From Stutzerimonas xanthomarina (lineage in GTDB: Bacteria; Pseudomonadota; Gammaproteobacteria; Pseudomonadales; Pseudomonadaceae), in assembly GCF_003935375.1 (NCBI RefSeq), contig NZ_RHQM01000010.1:62001-126000 (forward strand): DNA of 64,000 nt. The letters run 5' to 3'. Of the stretch, positions 7,116 through 14,716 are shown piece after piece. The position numbers and the translations under genes were made by a program. The number at the start of each line of letters is the position of its first letter. The first letter of the stretch is position 1. The notes under the pieces are model-generated. The model was not told where the DNA came from, searched no databases, and saw only the letters and a list, made by a program, of their open reading frames with translations.

Positions 7116-9078
7116 GACGCCGATGCTCAGCCTGCGCGCTGCCGTGCGGCCTGGCTCAGTGGACATCGAGCAACGCACCGCCGAGTTGACCTGGACCACT
7201 GGCGCTAAAGGGCGCCGCTGGTCCTGGGATGTCGGCAGTTACATGGAGGAGCTGGAAGTCAGCGAGAAGGCCGTGCGGCTGGAACGACTGAACAACGGCG
7301 CGCCTCTGCTCAACGCGCACAGCGCCTACGACCTTGACGACGTGATCGGCGTAGTCGAGCGGGCATGGATTGAAGGCAACGAAGGCAAGGCGATTGTCCG
7401 CTTCAGCCAGCGGGAGGAGGCCGAGGCCATCTTCCGCGACGTGAAGGACGGCATCTTGCGCAACATCTCGGTCGGCTACGCGGTTCACCGCTACGAAGTC
7501 GCCGAGGAGGAAGACGACAAGCTGCCGACCTACATCGCTCGAGACTGGGAGCCGATGGAGCTTTCGTTGGTGCCTATCGGCTTCGATGACGGCGCCAAGA
7601 TCCGCAGCGCCAAGACCCCGGCCGAGTACCCCGGCCAGCGCTTCAACACGCAATTCGAAATCCGGGAAGCCGAACAGGCCCCCGAGCAACCGGCCGCCGT
7701 GGCCACTGAAACCCAAGAGGAAAACGAAATGACCGACGAATCCCGCGCGGCCGATGATCAAAGCCAGGCCGCAATCGAAGCAGAGCGCAAGCGCTGCCTC
7801 ACCATCCGCAGCATGGCCAAGAAGGTCGGCATTGCCGATGAGTTCGCCGACGACCTGATTGCCCGCGGCATCAGCTCCAACGAAGCCAGCGCAGCAATGA
7901 TCGACAAGCTGGCCGAGCGTCAGGCTTCCGACCAGCCCAACACCCGCAGCGCCCAGCCGACCGTTGTCACCTCCGGCGTCGACGCTTCCGTGGTCGCCGC
8001 CAAGCGTGGCGCCATGCAGAACGCTCTGCTCGCTCGCTGCAACCCCGGCATCAAGCTGGAAGACAACGCCCGCGAGTTCCGCGGCATGCGCCTGATCGAC
8101 ATGGCCCGCGAGTCCGTCGAGATGGCAGGCGGTAACGCCCGCGGCATGACCCCGCAGGAAATCGCACGCGCCGCCCTGGGCTGCGACCGCACCGCCGTTC
8201 GCGCTGCCGGCATGCACTCAACCTCCGACTTCCCGATCCTGCTCGGCTCGACCGTCAACCGCACCCTGCGCGATGCCTATGCGCTGGCGCCGCAGACCTG
8301 GCGTCCGCTGGGCCGTCAGACCACCGTGTCCGACTTCCGCGAAGTCAGCCGCGTGGCGCTGGGCGACATCGCCGCGCTGGAGAAGGTCAACGAGCACGGC
8401 GAGTACAAGTACGGCTCGCTGGGCGAAGAAGGCGCCCCGCTGAAGGTCGGCAAGTTCGGTAAGATCATCGCCATCACCTGGGAAGCGATCGTGAACGACG
8501 ACCTGTCGGCCATGACCCGCATTCCGCAGGCTCTCGGCGCTGCCGCTGCGCAGACCGAGTCGGACGTAGTCTGGAACCTGCTGCTCGGCAACCCGAACTT
8601 CGTCGATGGCACTCCGGTGTTCCACGCCGACCACGGCAACCTGGCTGCATCCGGCGGCGCGATCAACACTACTACCCTGGCCGCTGCCCGCGCCGCAATG
8701 CGCAAACAGAAGTCCAAGGCTGGCCACTTCCTCAACCTCGGCCCGGAATACCTGGTTGTTGGTCCGGACAAGGAGCTGGAAGCCTACCAGTTCACCAGCT
8801 CCAACTACGTGCCGGCCAAGAACGCCGATATCAACGACAGCCGCAACGCTTCGCTGCAGGTCATCGTCGATGCGCGCATCACCGGCAACCAGTGGTACCT
8901 GTACGCCGCTCCGGGCCTGGTCGACACCTTCGAGTATGCCTACCTGGAAGGGGAGCAGGGTGTGTTCACCGAAACCCGCGAGGGCTTCGAGGTTGACGGC
9001 ATGGAGATCAAGGCTCGCCTGGTCTTCGGTGCTGCCTGGATCGACTACCGCGGCGCCTACAAGAACGCTGGCGCCTAA
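7087..9078 (+). CDS. prohead protease fused to major capsid protein
   Basis: One open frame of 663 residues. Residues about 30-175 are a U35/HK97-type prohead protease (RLERLNNGAPLLNAHSAYDL, ILRNISVGYAVHRYE, WEPMELSLVPIGFDDGA), residues about 190-330 a charged scaffold-like delta region, and about 370-660 the major capsid fold (HSTSDFPILLGSTVNRTLRD, VTWEAIVNDDLSAMTRIP-like segment, GTPVFHADHGNL). The protease matures the head and the capsid domain forms the shell; a fused gene is known from other phages. A strong internal ribosome binding site and ATG at 7729 suggest that scaffold plus capsid is also made alone, without the protease. Followed by a strong hairpin. Confidence 0.88.
   Translation: MTEATIKTLETPMLSLRAAVRPGSVDIEQRTAELTWTTGAKGRRWSWDVGSYMEELEVSEKAVRLERLNNGAPLLNAHSAYDLDDVIGVVERAWIEGNEGKAIVRFSQREEAEAIFRDVKDGILRNISVGYAVHRYEVAEEEDDKLPTYIARDWEPMELSLVPIGFDDGAKIRSAKTPAEYPGQRFNTQFEIREAEQAPEQPAAVATETQEENEMTDESRAADDQSQAAIEAERKRCLTIRSMAKKVGIADEFADDLIARGISSNEASAAMIDKLAERQASDQPNTRSAQPTVVTSGVDASVVAAKRGAMQNALLARCNPGIKLEDNAREFRGMRLIDMARESVEMAGGNARGMTPQEIARAALGCDRTAVRAAGMHSTSDFPILLGSTVNRTLRDAYALAPQTWRPLGRQTTVSDFREVSRVALGDIAALEKVNEHGEYKYGSLGEEGAPLKVGKFGKIIAITWEAIVNDDLSAMTRIPQALGAAAAQTESDVVWNLLLGNPNFVDGTPVFHADHGNLAASGGAINTTTLAAARAAMRKQKSKAGHFLNLGPEYLVVGPDKELEAYQFTSSNYVPAKNADINDSRNASLQVIVDARITGNQWYLYAAPGLVDTFEYAYLEGEQGVFTETREGFEVDGMEIKARLVFGAAWIDYRGAYKNAGA
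7715..7731 (+). promoter_or_regulatory. internal ribosome binding site and in-frame start inside the protease-capsid gene
   Basis: AAGAGG at 7715-7720 lies 8 bases before an in-frame ATG (7729-7731) whose product starts MTDESRAADDQSQ. It falls exactly at the protease/scaffold boundary, so a 449-residue scaffold-capsid protein could be made in excess over the full fusion, as lambda does with C and Nu3. Confidence 0.55.
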
Positions 9079-9095
9079 CTCGCCGTGACCTGACA

Positions 9096-9125
9096 AGGGC
9101 GCCCATTGCGGCGCCCTCTCTGTTT
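9096..9125 (+). terminator. hairpin after capsid gene
   Basis: AGGGCGCC (9096-9103) and GGCGCCCT (9110-9117) form a perfect 8-bp stem with a 6-base loop, followed by CTCTCTGTTTT. It could be a partial terminator or a 3'-end stabiliser that sets capsid mRNA level apart from the downstream genes. Confidence 0.6.
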
Positions 9126-9147
9126 TCTGTATCCCGAGGAGGGAACG

Positions 9148-9498
9148 ATGAAGAACTTCATTCAACACGGCGACATGATCACCCTCGTGGCCGCCGCCGC
9201 CGTCACTTCCGGCCAGCTGGTTCGCGCCAACAGCCTGGTCGGTGTCGCTGCGACTGATGCTGCCATTGGCGACGAAGTCGAGGTCAAGACCTCCGGCGTC
9301 TTCGAGGTTGCCAAGACCAGCGCCCAGGCGTGGGAAGTCGGCCAGCCGGTCTACATGATCGCTGCCAGCGGCCTTGCCACTAACGTGGCCGGAACCGGCA
9401 ACTACCTGATCGGCGTTGCCGTGAAGGCGGCTGCCAATCCGTCCGGCACTGGCGTTGTGCGCCTGAATGGCTCGATGGGCCATCCAGTAACGGCGTAA
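9148..9498 (+). CDS. capsid decoration protein, DUF2190 family
   Basis: ATG at 9148 is preceded by GAGGAGGG (9136-9143) and gives 116 residues starting MKNFIQHGDMITLVAAAAVTS; an upstream in-frame start lacks this site. The small beta-rich pattern (GDMITLVAAAAVTSGQLV, GDEVEVKTSGVFEVAK, GQPVYMIAASG, YLIGVAVKAA) is that of DUF2190 head cement/decoration proteins, which trimerise on the expanded capsid. It lies directly after the capsid gene and its hairpin, the expected place for a lambda D-like function. Confidence 0.75.
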   Translation: MKNFIQHGDMITLVAAAAVTSGQLVRANSLVGVAATDAAIGDEVEVKTSGVFEVAKTSAQAWEVGQPVYMIAASGLATNVAGTGNYLIGVAVKAAANPSGTGVVRLNGSMGHPVTA

Positions 9499-9502
9499 GG
9501 CC

Positions 9503-9814
9503 ATGAGCTGGGCAGCGATGCGCGACCGGATGGATCGGAGCGTGCTGGCCAAGCTGAATGACGGGGTCGCGGAATACCGCGGCCCTGGTCAGCAGCCGCG
9601 CAGCGTCACGGTAATGATCGAGCGCAACCTGGTGCAGAACGGACCTGAAGGGCTGTTTCGCTCCGATAGCACTGGCTTCAGCTGGCGCAAGGCTGAACTC
9701 GATGGCGTTCAGCGTGGCGGCATCTTCGTCTTTGAGCGCTGCCGCTACGTCGTCGAGGACACCATCTCCGATGACGGCTACTTCGTCACTGCGGCCTGCA
9801 TGGAGTCCCGATGA
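9503..9814 (+). CDS. probable head-tail joining protein (FII-like)
   Basis: A 103-residue protein starting MSWAAMRDRMDRSVLAKLND. A central stretch VTVMIERNLVQNGPEGLFRS and a C-terminal FERCRYVVEDTISDDGYFVTA suggest a small beta-barrel of the lambda FII type that joins the head connector to the tail. Evidence is mostly size and position between decoration and tail-terminator genes; it overlaps the next gene by ATGA. Function is inferred from order. Confidence 0.5.
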   Translation: MSWAAMRDRMDRSVLAKLNDGVAEYRGPGQQPRSVTVMIERNLVQNGPEGLFRSDSTGFSWRKAELDGVQRGGIFVFERCRYVVEDTISDDGYFVTAACMESR

Positions 9815-10266
9815 ACATTCTCACCGAAGCGCGTCTGGCTCTTGTAGCCAGGCTGCAGACGATCACGGTTGCCAATGGCTACCGGACGAATGCGGGGCAG
9901 AACGTGAAGACGGGCTGGTTCAGCGAGGTGCTGGAGTCCGACTCGACGACCTTCCCGCTGATCTGTCTGCAGAAGGCCAAAGGTGGCGATCCGGTCGAAG
10001 GTCCGGGCGTCATCCAGATAGCTCCCGGCTTCTACGTCATTGGCGCAGTCGATGCCGGCTTGGACGACTACGACGACGCGCTGGAAGACATCGAATTGGA
10101 CCTGATCCGCTGCCTAATCACGCCGAAGGGGCCACCAATCGAGTGGATGCCGCGCGGGACAACTGCCGTTTCCCTGTCCACGTCCGAGCACTTTCCGCCC
10201 GGTAACGGCGAAAGGGCGTCGAGCGTGATGCTACCGATCCAGCTGGCACTGAACATCCGGCCATAG
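9811..10266 (+). CDS. probable tail terminator/completion protein
   Basis: A 151-residue protein starting MNILTEARLALVARLQTITV, lying between the joining protein and the tail tube gene, where lambda has Z and U. A segment YVIGAVDAGLDDYDDALEDIELDLIRCL and a predicted mixed alpha/beta layout fit tail terminator (U-like) proteins that cap the growing tail tube. ATGA overlap with the upstream gene. An intrinsic terminator follows. Assignment rests on position and size. Confidence 0.5.
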   Translation: MNILTEARLALVARLQTITVANGYRTNAGQNVKTGWFSEVLESDSTTFPLICLQKAKGGDPVEGPGVIQIAPGFYVIGAVDAGLDDYDDALEDIELDLIRCLITPKGPPIEWMPRGTTAVSLSTSEHFPPGNGERASSVMLPIQLALNIRP

Positions 10267-10286
10267 CGCCAAACCCCAACATCAAG

Positions 10287-10308
10287 CCCGCAGCGTGCGG
10301 GTTTTTTT
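10287..10308 (+). terminator. intrinsic terminator before the tail tube gene
   Basis: CCCGCA (10287-10292), loop GCG, TGCGGG (10296-10301), then seven T. One of several terminators inside the late region, implying antitermination or extra promoters. Confidence 0.75.
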
Positions 10309-10327
10309 ATGCCTGAGGAAAACTCGC

Positions 10328-10855
10328 ATGGCCAACTACGCATACATGGGCAAGGGCATCGTATCCCTCACGCCTGAAGCTGGCGGCACTGCCGTCGACG
10401 TGGGCAACGTGTCCGCGCTCAACTTCAATATCAACGAGAACATCATCAAGCTGCCGAACTACCGGACAGCTGGCGGCGGCACCTATGCTCAGGTGAACCG
10501 CATCGAGTCGGTCGAGTTCACGGCCACGCTGCACGACCTGAGCCCGGAGAACCTGGCGATGGTGCTGTTTGGCACCGTGACCGAGGACACCGTCAACAAC
10601 ACTGCCACGATCGAGGCACTGACCACTGGCGCGCAGACGTTCGAGATGGTATTCGCCGGCGTGAACGAGGCTGCCACCGGCAAGACCGTGACGGTGACCG
10701 TGCATCGCGCGAAGATCGGCGCCGCCCAAGGCCTCGGCTTCATCGGTGACGAGTTCGGCGCGCTGGAGATCACTGGCGAGGTTCTGATCGACACCAGCAT
10801 CGTGACCGCTGGCCTGTCGCAGTTCTTCAAGGTCGAGATGGACACCATCGCCTAA
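10328..10855 (+). CDS. major tail tube protein
   Basis: ATG at 10328 with CTGAGGAAA just upstream gives 175 residues starting MANYAYMGKGIVSLTPEAGG; the in-frame start at 10295 lies in the terminator. Mixed beta pattern with FNINENIIKLPNYRTAGGGTYAQVNRIESVEFTATLHD split over residues 35-75 and a C-terminal FFKVEMDTIA fit the siphophage tail tube family (lambda V-like fold). Hexameric rings of it stack into the tail tube around the tape measure. Position before the G/GT chaperones supports it, although a cargo gene is inserted between. Confidence 0.72.
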   Translation: MANYAYMGKGIVSLTPEAGGTAVDVGNVSALNFNINENIIKLPNYRTAGGGTYAQVNRIESVEFTATLHDLSPENLAMVLFGTVTEDTVNNTATIEALTTGAQTFEMVFAGVNEAATGKTVTVTVHRAKIGAAQGLGFIGDEFGALEITGEVLIDTSIVTAGLSQFFKVEMDTIA

Positions 10856-10867
10856 GCGCCCGAGTCC

Positions 10868-10890
10868 AAGCCCATCGGATCGGTGGGCTT
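10868..10890 (+). terminator. hairpin after tail tube gene
   Basis: AAGCCCATCG (10868-10877), loop GAT, CGGTGGGCTT (10881-10890), a 10-bp stem with one G-T wobble. The T-run is short. It separates the tail tube gene from the cargo gene that follows. Confidence 0.55.
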
Positions 10891-10940
10891 TGGCGCGTGC
10901 GCCGTGATATGGTTCTCATGTCTGAAGAGGAGGGAACCTG

Positions 10941-11471
10941 ATGCGTAATTTCGGCTTAGTCTTTGCGGCGATCCTGCTTTCCTCGCAGGCTGGCGCGACC
11001 ACAATTTTCAAGTGCGTCGATGAGTCTGGAAAAGTCACGTTCACCAAGAACGCGAATTGCCCGAGAGATACAGGGCTTGAGGATGTCGTCCGCGCGCACA
11101 ATGCAGCCCCGAGCGGATCTAGTGCTCCGGTACAAATGGCTACCCCCGCAGCGCCTGCCTATTCTCCTCAAGGCAAACAGCAGGCGCCAAGCAGAGGCGT
11201 TGCTGTGATTGGAGGAAGCGCGCCGCAGAGAGGGTGCGACACCGGCCTGTCTGAGCGAGATTTGCGGACTGCCAAGGTGCGGGGAGAGGTTGTTCCGGGC
11301 ATGTCGCGAAAGGACGTGGAAAGCATGTATGGAGAGGTGAACCGAAATGGAAGCGCTAGAGGCGCTGGCGGTTCGACCTACTGGAACGACAAATACGTCG
11401 ACATGACGCATGTCAGCTATGACGCTGGCGGGTGTGTCAGATCAACGTATCAGTCCGGCCATAAAAACTAG
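10941..11471 (+). CDS. secreted DUF4124-type protein, prophage cargo (moron)
   Basis: A protein of 176 residues with a Sec signal peptide (MRNFGLVFAAILLSSQAGA, likely cut before TTIFKC). The mature N-terminus TIFKCVDESGKVTFTKNANC is a DUF4124 pattern found in many small envelope proteins of Pseudomonas. A Pro/Ser/Ala-rich linker (about 55-95) leads to a C-terminal domain with SERDLRTAKVRGEVVPGMSR and paired cysteines, resembling SmpA/OmlA-like small repeats that follow a 'GMSRKDVESMYG' motif. The gene interrupts the usual tail tube to G/GT order and is bounded by hairpins on both sides, with AGGAGGG as its own ribosome binding site. Not a virion part in any obvious way; a host-envelope or superinfection role is inference. 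Confidence 0.6.
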   Translation: MRNFGLVFAAILLSSQAGATTIFKCVDESGKVTFTKNANCPRDTGLEDVVRAHNAAPSGSSAPVQMATPAAPAYSPQGKQQAPSRGVAVIGGSAPQRGCDTGLSERDLRTAKVRGEVVPGMSRKDVESMYGEVNRNGSARGAGGSTYWNDKYVDMTHVSYDAGGCVRSTYQSGHKN

Positions 11472-11490
11472 ATGCCAAACAATCAACAAA

Positions 11491-11512
11491 GCCCGCTTCG
11501 GCGGGTTTTTTA
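11491..11512 (+). terminator. intrinsic terminator after the cargo gene
   Basis: CCCGC (11492-11496), tetraloop TTCG, GCGGG (11501-11505), then TTTTTTA. Closes the cargo cassette. Confidence 0.75.
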
Positions 11513-11530
11513 TTGCCCGAAGGAAAAGTC

Positions 11531-11896
11531 ATGTCAGACCTGCAAATCCTGTTTCCTGAACCGGTCACCGTCGAGGTGATGGGTCGTGACGTGCAGATTC
11601 TGCCGGTGAAGCTGCGGCACTTTGAGCGTTATGGAAAGTCGGCCTGCGCCCTGGTCGATCTGTTCAGCCAGGCCAGCGTGCAGCAGATTAACCGCTATGC
11701 CGCCACGCACAGCCGCGAACTGCGCCAAGTGCTGCTGGCAACTACCAGCCTCAAGCGCTGGCAGCTCTGGTTCCTGCCGGCGACCGTCTCGGTGCAACTG
11801 TTCGTCGAGGTGGTGCGGGTCAATTCCAGTTTTTTCGGCGAAGCCCTGCCGGCAATGGTAAGGGCGCTGAGTGGGGCTCCGTCGTCCAGCGACTGA
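11531..11896 (+). CDS. tail assembly chaperone, G-like
   Basis: ATG at 11531 gives 121 residues starting MSDLQILFPEPVTVEVMGRD. In siphophages gpG and its frameshifted extension gpGT bind the tape measure and tail tube subunits during assembly. Position directly before the tape measure and the presence of a classic slippery heptamer near the 3' end identify it. Residues 97-103 (VNSSFFG) cover the slip site at 11830-11836. Zero-frame translation ends at 11896, giving the short, abundant form. Confidence 0.78.
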   Translation: MSDLQILFPEPVTVEVMGRDVQILPVKLRHFERYGKSACALVDLFSQASVQQINRYAATHSRELRQVLLATTSLKRWQLWFLPATVSVQLFVEVVRVNSSFFGEALPAMVRALSGAPSSSD

Positions 11897-12072
11897 TTGG
11901 CGCCGGCCATGCCCTGGCTGATGTGCAGGACTACAGCCTGCGGCAGATCGAGACGTTCTTGGCTGCCATCGATGCAGAAGATCGCGCAGATAACCGGATC
12001 GCATTGATCGCCGCGCGTGCGGCCAATGCCAAGCCAGAAGACTTCAAACGCTTACTCAAGGATTTCGCCTGA
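11531..12072 (+). CDS. tail assembly chaperone GT-like, made by -1 ribosomal frameshift
   Basis: Slippage at T TTT TTC (11830-11836, correctly phased to the zero frame) moves ribosomes to the -1 frame, which is open from 11836 to a TGA at 12070-12072. The extension encodes 78 residues (RRSPAGNGKGAEWGSVVQRL, then LADVQDYSLRQIETFLAAI and a C-terminal KPEDFKRLLKDFA), giving a fusion of about 180 residues. The extension has no start codon of its own and would be missed by ATG-based gene calling. Its stop overlaps the tape measure ATG (TGATGG). This is the canonical G/GT arrangement. Confidence 0.8.
11830..11836 (+). promoter_or_regulatory. -1 frameshift slippery heptamer TTTTTTC
   Basis: The codons read AGT TTT TTC in frame zero, so both tRNAs can re-pair after a -1 slip (X XXY YYZ rule). 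Located 61 bases before the zero-frame stop. Confidence 0.8.
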
Positions 12073-14204
12073 TGGCTAAGGTCAAGACCGAGATAGTCAT
12101 CGACGGCAAGAACAACTCGAAAAAAGCGTTCGATGAAGTAAACAACCAGCTAAACAGCATGAACAAACAGCTGGCCACGGCTGGCAAGGCGCTGATCGGC
12201 GTCTTCTCCGTGTCCGCGCTGACCGGCGCCGTGCGTGGCATCGCCAATGCGGCCGACAGCTACAACCTGATGAATGCTCGCCTGAAGCTGGCGACCAGCT
12301 CTCAGGAAGAGTTCAACACCGCGCAGTCCGAACTGCGACGCATCGCCACTGCAACGCAGGCCCCGCTCGAGTCTTTGGCAACCCTGTACCAGCGCATCAG
12401 CCGACCGCTGAAAGAAGCAGGCCGTAGTCAGAAAGACATCCTGGCTGTAACCGAAGCGGTCGCAACGTCGTTCCGCGTCTCCGGTGCGAGCGCGCAGGAA
12501 GCCGAGAACGGGGTGATTCAGTTCGCCCAGGCCCTGGGCTCTGGCGCTCTGCGCGGTGAAGAGTTCAACAGTGTCGCCGAACAGGCTCCGCGCCTGATGC
12601 AGGCGCTGGCTGACTCGCTGGGCGTTCCGGTCGGTGCGCTGAAGGAAATGGCTGCGCAAGGTTTGCTTACGGCAGACGTGGTGACTTCCGCGCTGGTCGA
12701 GCAGTTGGACGTGCTGCGCACTGAAGCTGAATCGCTGCCGGAAACAATCGGCGGGGCAATGACCGCCCTGTCTGATCGCTGGAATGAGGCAATAGGCAAG
12801 GCCAACGTGCAGCCGCTGATTGATGCGATCAACAGCCTCGGCGAGACGCTTGGCGATCCAGTCGTGGTCGATAACCTGGTCAAGCTGGCATCAGCGCTGG
12901 CGACTCTTGCCGGCACGGCCGTGGAGGGCGCTTCCGAGTTCGTTGATCTAGGCAAGCGCATTGCCTTTGTGGCGGCCAATGCGTCCGGCATGGTCACCGA
13001 GCTAGACAAGGTTGATCAACAGATCGCCGATCTTGACCGCAGCCTGCAAGGCACAGGGCTGAGCACTACGATTGACGGGCTGTTGTTCTCGCCCGAAGAG
13101 CTGCAGGCAAAGAAGGACGCACTGGTTGCGTTCCGGGCGGCAATTGTCGAGCAGCAGTCCGGATTGAATGCCGAACTGCAGTTCCTTTCGGATGTGGCGG
13201 CCGCAGCAGCAGAGGCTGCCCGCGAGAAGGAAGTCAGTGAGCGCAACCAATACATTGCTGAGCTGAAAACCCAGCAGGAGCGAATGGTCAAGGCGTCAGA
13301 AAAGGCAGCCAAAGACCTCGTTTCCGCGGAGAAAAAAGCCACCAGCGAGCTGAAGAAGGTTCGCGACGAACGCCTAGAGATCGAAAAGCGGTATCAGGAA
13401 GCCATCGCTGGCATGAATGCTGGCGGCGAGGCTTCCTACGGTGATGCTCAGGCGCTGAAGGTCGGCGCACGTGAGGCATTGCGTGCCGGCGACGTTGAAG
13501 GTGCCCAGGCGCAAGCGCAGGCCGCGCTGAAGATGCTGGAAGAACTCCGCGCTGCAGGTGCAAACACCTACGGTTTCGAAGGGTTCATTGGCGAGCTGCG
13601 CGACATCGAGCTTGCCGCAAACGACATCGAGCAGAGCCGCGCGGAGCAAAAGATCGCCGACATCAAGCAGGAAATGGTCAACCTCAAGTCGGCAGCCGCC
13701 GCGCTCGAGGACATGCCCGTCAGCGTCAAGATGGACGACGCTGCGTTGGCGCAGGTTCAGTCTGCACTGGACGCGCTAGCCAGCCGAGAAATCATCGTCA
13801 AGATCGGCGCCGAGTACGACTTTAGCCAGCCTTACACTCTGCAAGACCCTGGCCCCGAGCCGACTGGTTACGCCACTGGCGGATACATCAGCGGCCCTGG
13901 CACCGGTACCAGCGACAGCATCCCGGCCTACCTATCGAACGGCGAGTACGTCATCAACGCAGCGGCCGTGCGCAAGCTGGGCAAGCGGCATCTCGACATG
14001 CTCAACCGCGGCATCCCGATCCCGCGGTTTGCCGACGGTGGGATGGTCGGGACGGTTGCGAGTCTCCAAATGGCCAGTCCCGACAACTTGGGCATCGTGA
14101 AATTCGATCTCGGCGGCACGCAGTTCACTATGTACGGCGACGCCGGGCAGGTTGACGGCATCCGCTTGGCCGCCAAGAAGTTCGGCCGCACTCACCGGAG
14201 TTAA
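12072..14204 (+). CDS. tail tape measure protein
   Basis: The 710-residue protein sets tail length and passes into the cell during infection. Residues about 45-230 match the tape-measure N-terminal domain pattern (AADSYNLMNARLKLATSSQE, ATQAPLESLATLYQRISRPL, LGSGALRGEEFNSVAEQAPR). Residues about 385-450 are a long charged coiled coil. The C-terminus has GYATGGYISGPGTGTSDSIP and LSNGEYVINAAAVRKLG, a motif common at tape measure ends. At about 0.15 nm per residue the tail would be near 100 nm (inference). No peptidase or transglycosylase motif was seen. Start ATG overlaps the GT stop. Confidence 0.9.
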   Translation: MAKVKTEIVIDGKNNSKKAFDEVNNQLNSMNKQLATAGKALIGVFSVSALTGAVRGIANAADSYNLMNARLKLATSSQEEFNTAQSELRRIATATQAPLESLATLYQRISRPLKEAGRSQKDILAVTEAVATSFRVSGASAQEAENGVIQFAQALGSGALRGEEFNSVAEQAPRLMQALADSLGVPVGALKEMAAQGLLTADVVTSALVEQLDVLRTEAESLPETIGGAMTALSDRWNEAIGKANVQPLIDAINSLGETLGDPVVVDNLVKLASALATLAGTAVEGASEFVDLGKRIAFVAANASGMVTELDKVDQQIADLDRSLQGTGLSTTIDGLLFSPEELQAKKDALVAFRAAIVEQQSGLNAELQFLSDVAAAAAEAAREKEVSERNQYIAELKTQQERMVKASEKAAKDLVSAEKKATSELKKVRDERLEIEKRYQEAIAGMNAGGEASYGDAQALKVGAREALRAGDVEGAQAQAQAALKMLEELRAAGANTYGFEGFIGELRDIELAANDIEQSRAEQKIADIKQEMVNLKSAAAALEDMPVSVKMDDAALAQVQSALDALASREIIVKIGAEYDFSQPYTLQDPGPEPTGYATGGYISGPGTGTSDSIPAYLSNGEYVINAAAVRKLGKRHLDMLNRGIPIPRFADGGMVGTVASLQMASPDNLGIVKFDLGGTQFTMYGDAGQVDGIRLAAKKFGRTHRS

Positions 14205-14206
14205 CC

Positions 14207-14716
14207 ATGCCACAACCCCAAATCATGCTCGGCGGCGTGCCGATCGTGCTGCACGCTGGCGCGCCGGTTTTGAGCGAAGAGCCCATCGGCGGTGAAACGT
14301 CGATGCGGATGAGCGATGGCGCGCTGGTATCGATGACGCATTGGGAGCGGGTGTCCGGGACGATCAGCGGGAATGGCTGGATGCCGCCAGGGCTTCACGG
14401 CCTGGACTACAGCCAGCCGCTTGAGCTGCGGTCGACGAAGGTGCAGAGCGTGACGGGCAAAGGCCTGACACACACGCTGCGCGGAACTCCGCGGCCGGAC
14501 GTTGCGCCGTGGGCACAGGCTCTGGTCGGTGACGATTGGGTCAATACGGCCTGCAGCGTCACAGATGGCGTCGCTACCTTGACGGCCGTCGCCGGCGCCA
14601 CGCTTTACCGCGTCTGCTGGATGCCGATCTACAGCGTCAAGGCCCGTCGCCCGTCCGAGACGCAGGATTCAGGAACTGCCAGCCATAGCTGGTCCATCAC
14701 CTGGGAAGAAACCTAA
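14207..14716 (+). CDS. phage tail protein of unknown function (169 aa)
   Basis: Begins MPQPQIMLGGVPIVLHAGAP two bases after the tape measure stop and overlaps the next gene by one base (TAATG). Beta-rich composition with paired aromatic/glycine segments (GTISGNGWMPPGLHGLDYSQ) and a C-terminal tryptophan-rich SHSWSITWEET. In lambda this slot holds gpM/gpL-type tail tip proteins. Homologous position and size support a tail-tip role; I do not recognise the family. Confidence 0.55.
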   Translation: MPQPQIMLGGVPIVLHAGAPVLSEEPIGGETSMRMSDGALVSMTHWERVSGTISGNGWMPPGLHGLDYSQPLELRSTKVQSVTGKGLTHTLRGTPRPDVAPWAQALVGDDWVNTACSVTDGVATLTAVAGATLYRVCWMPIYSVKARRPSETQDSGTASHSWSITWEET

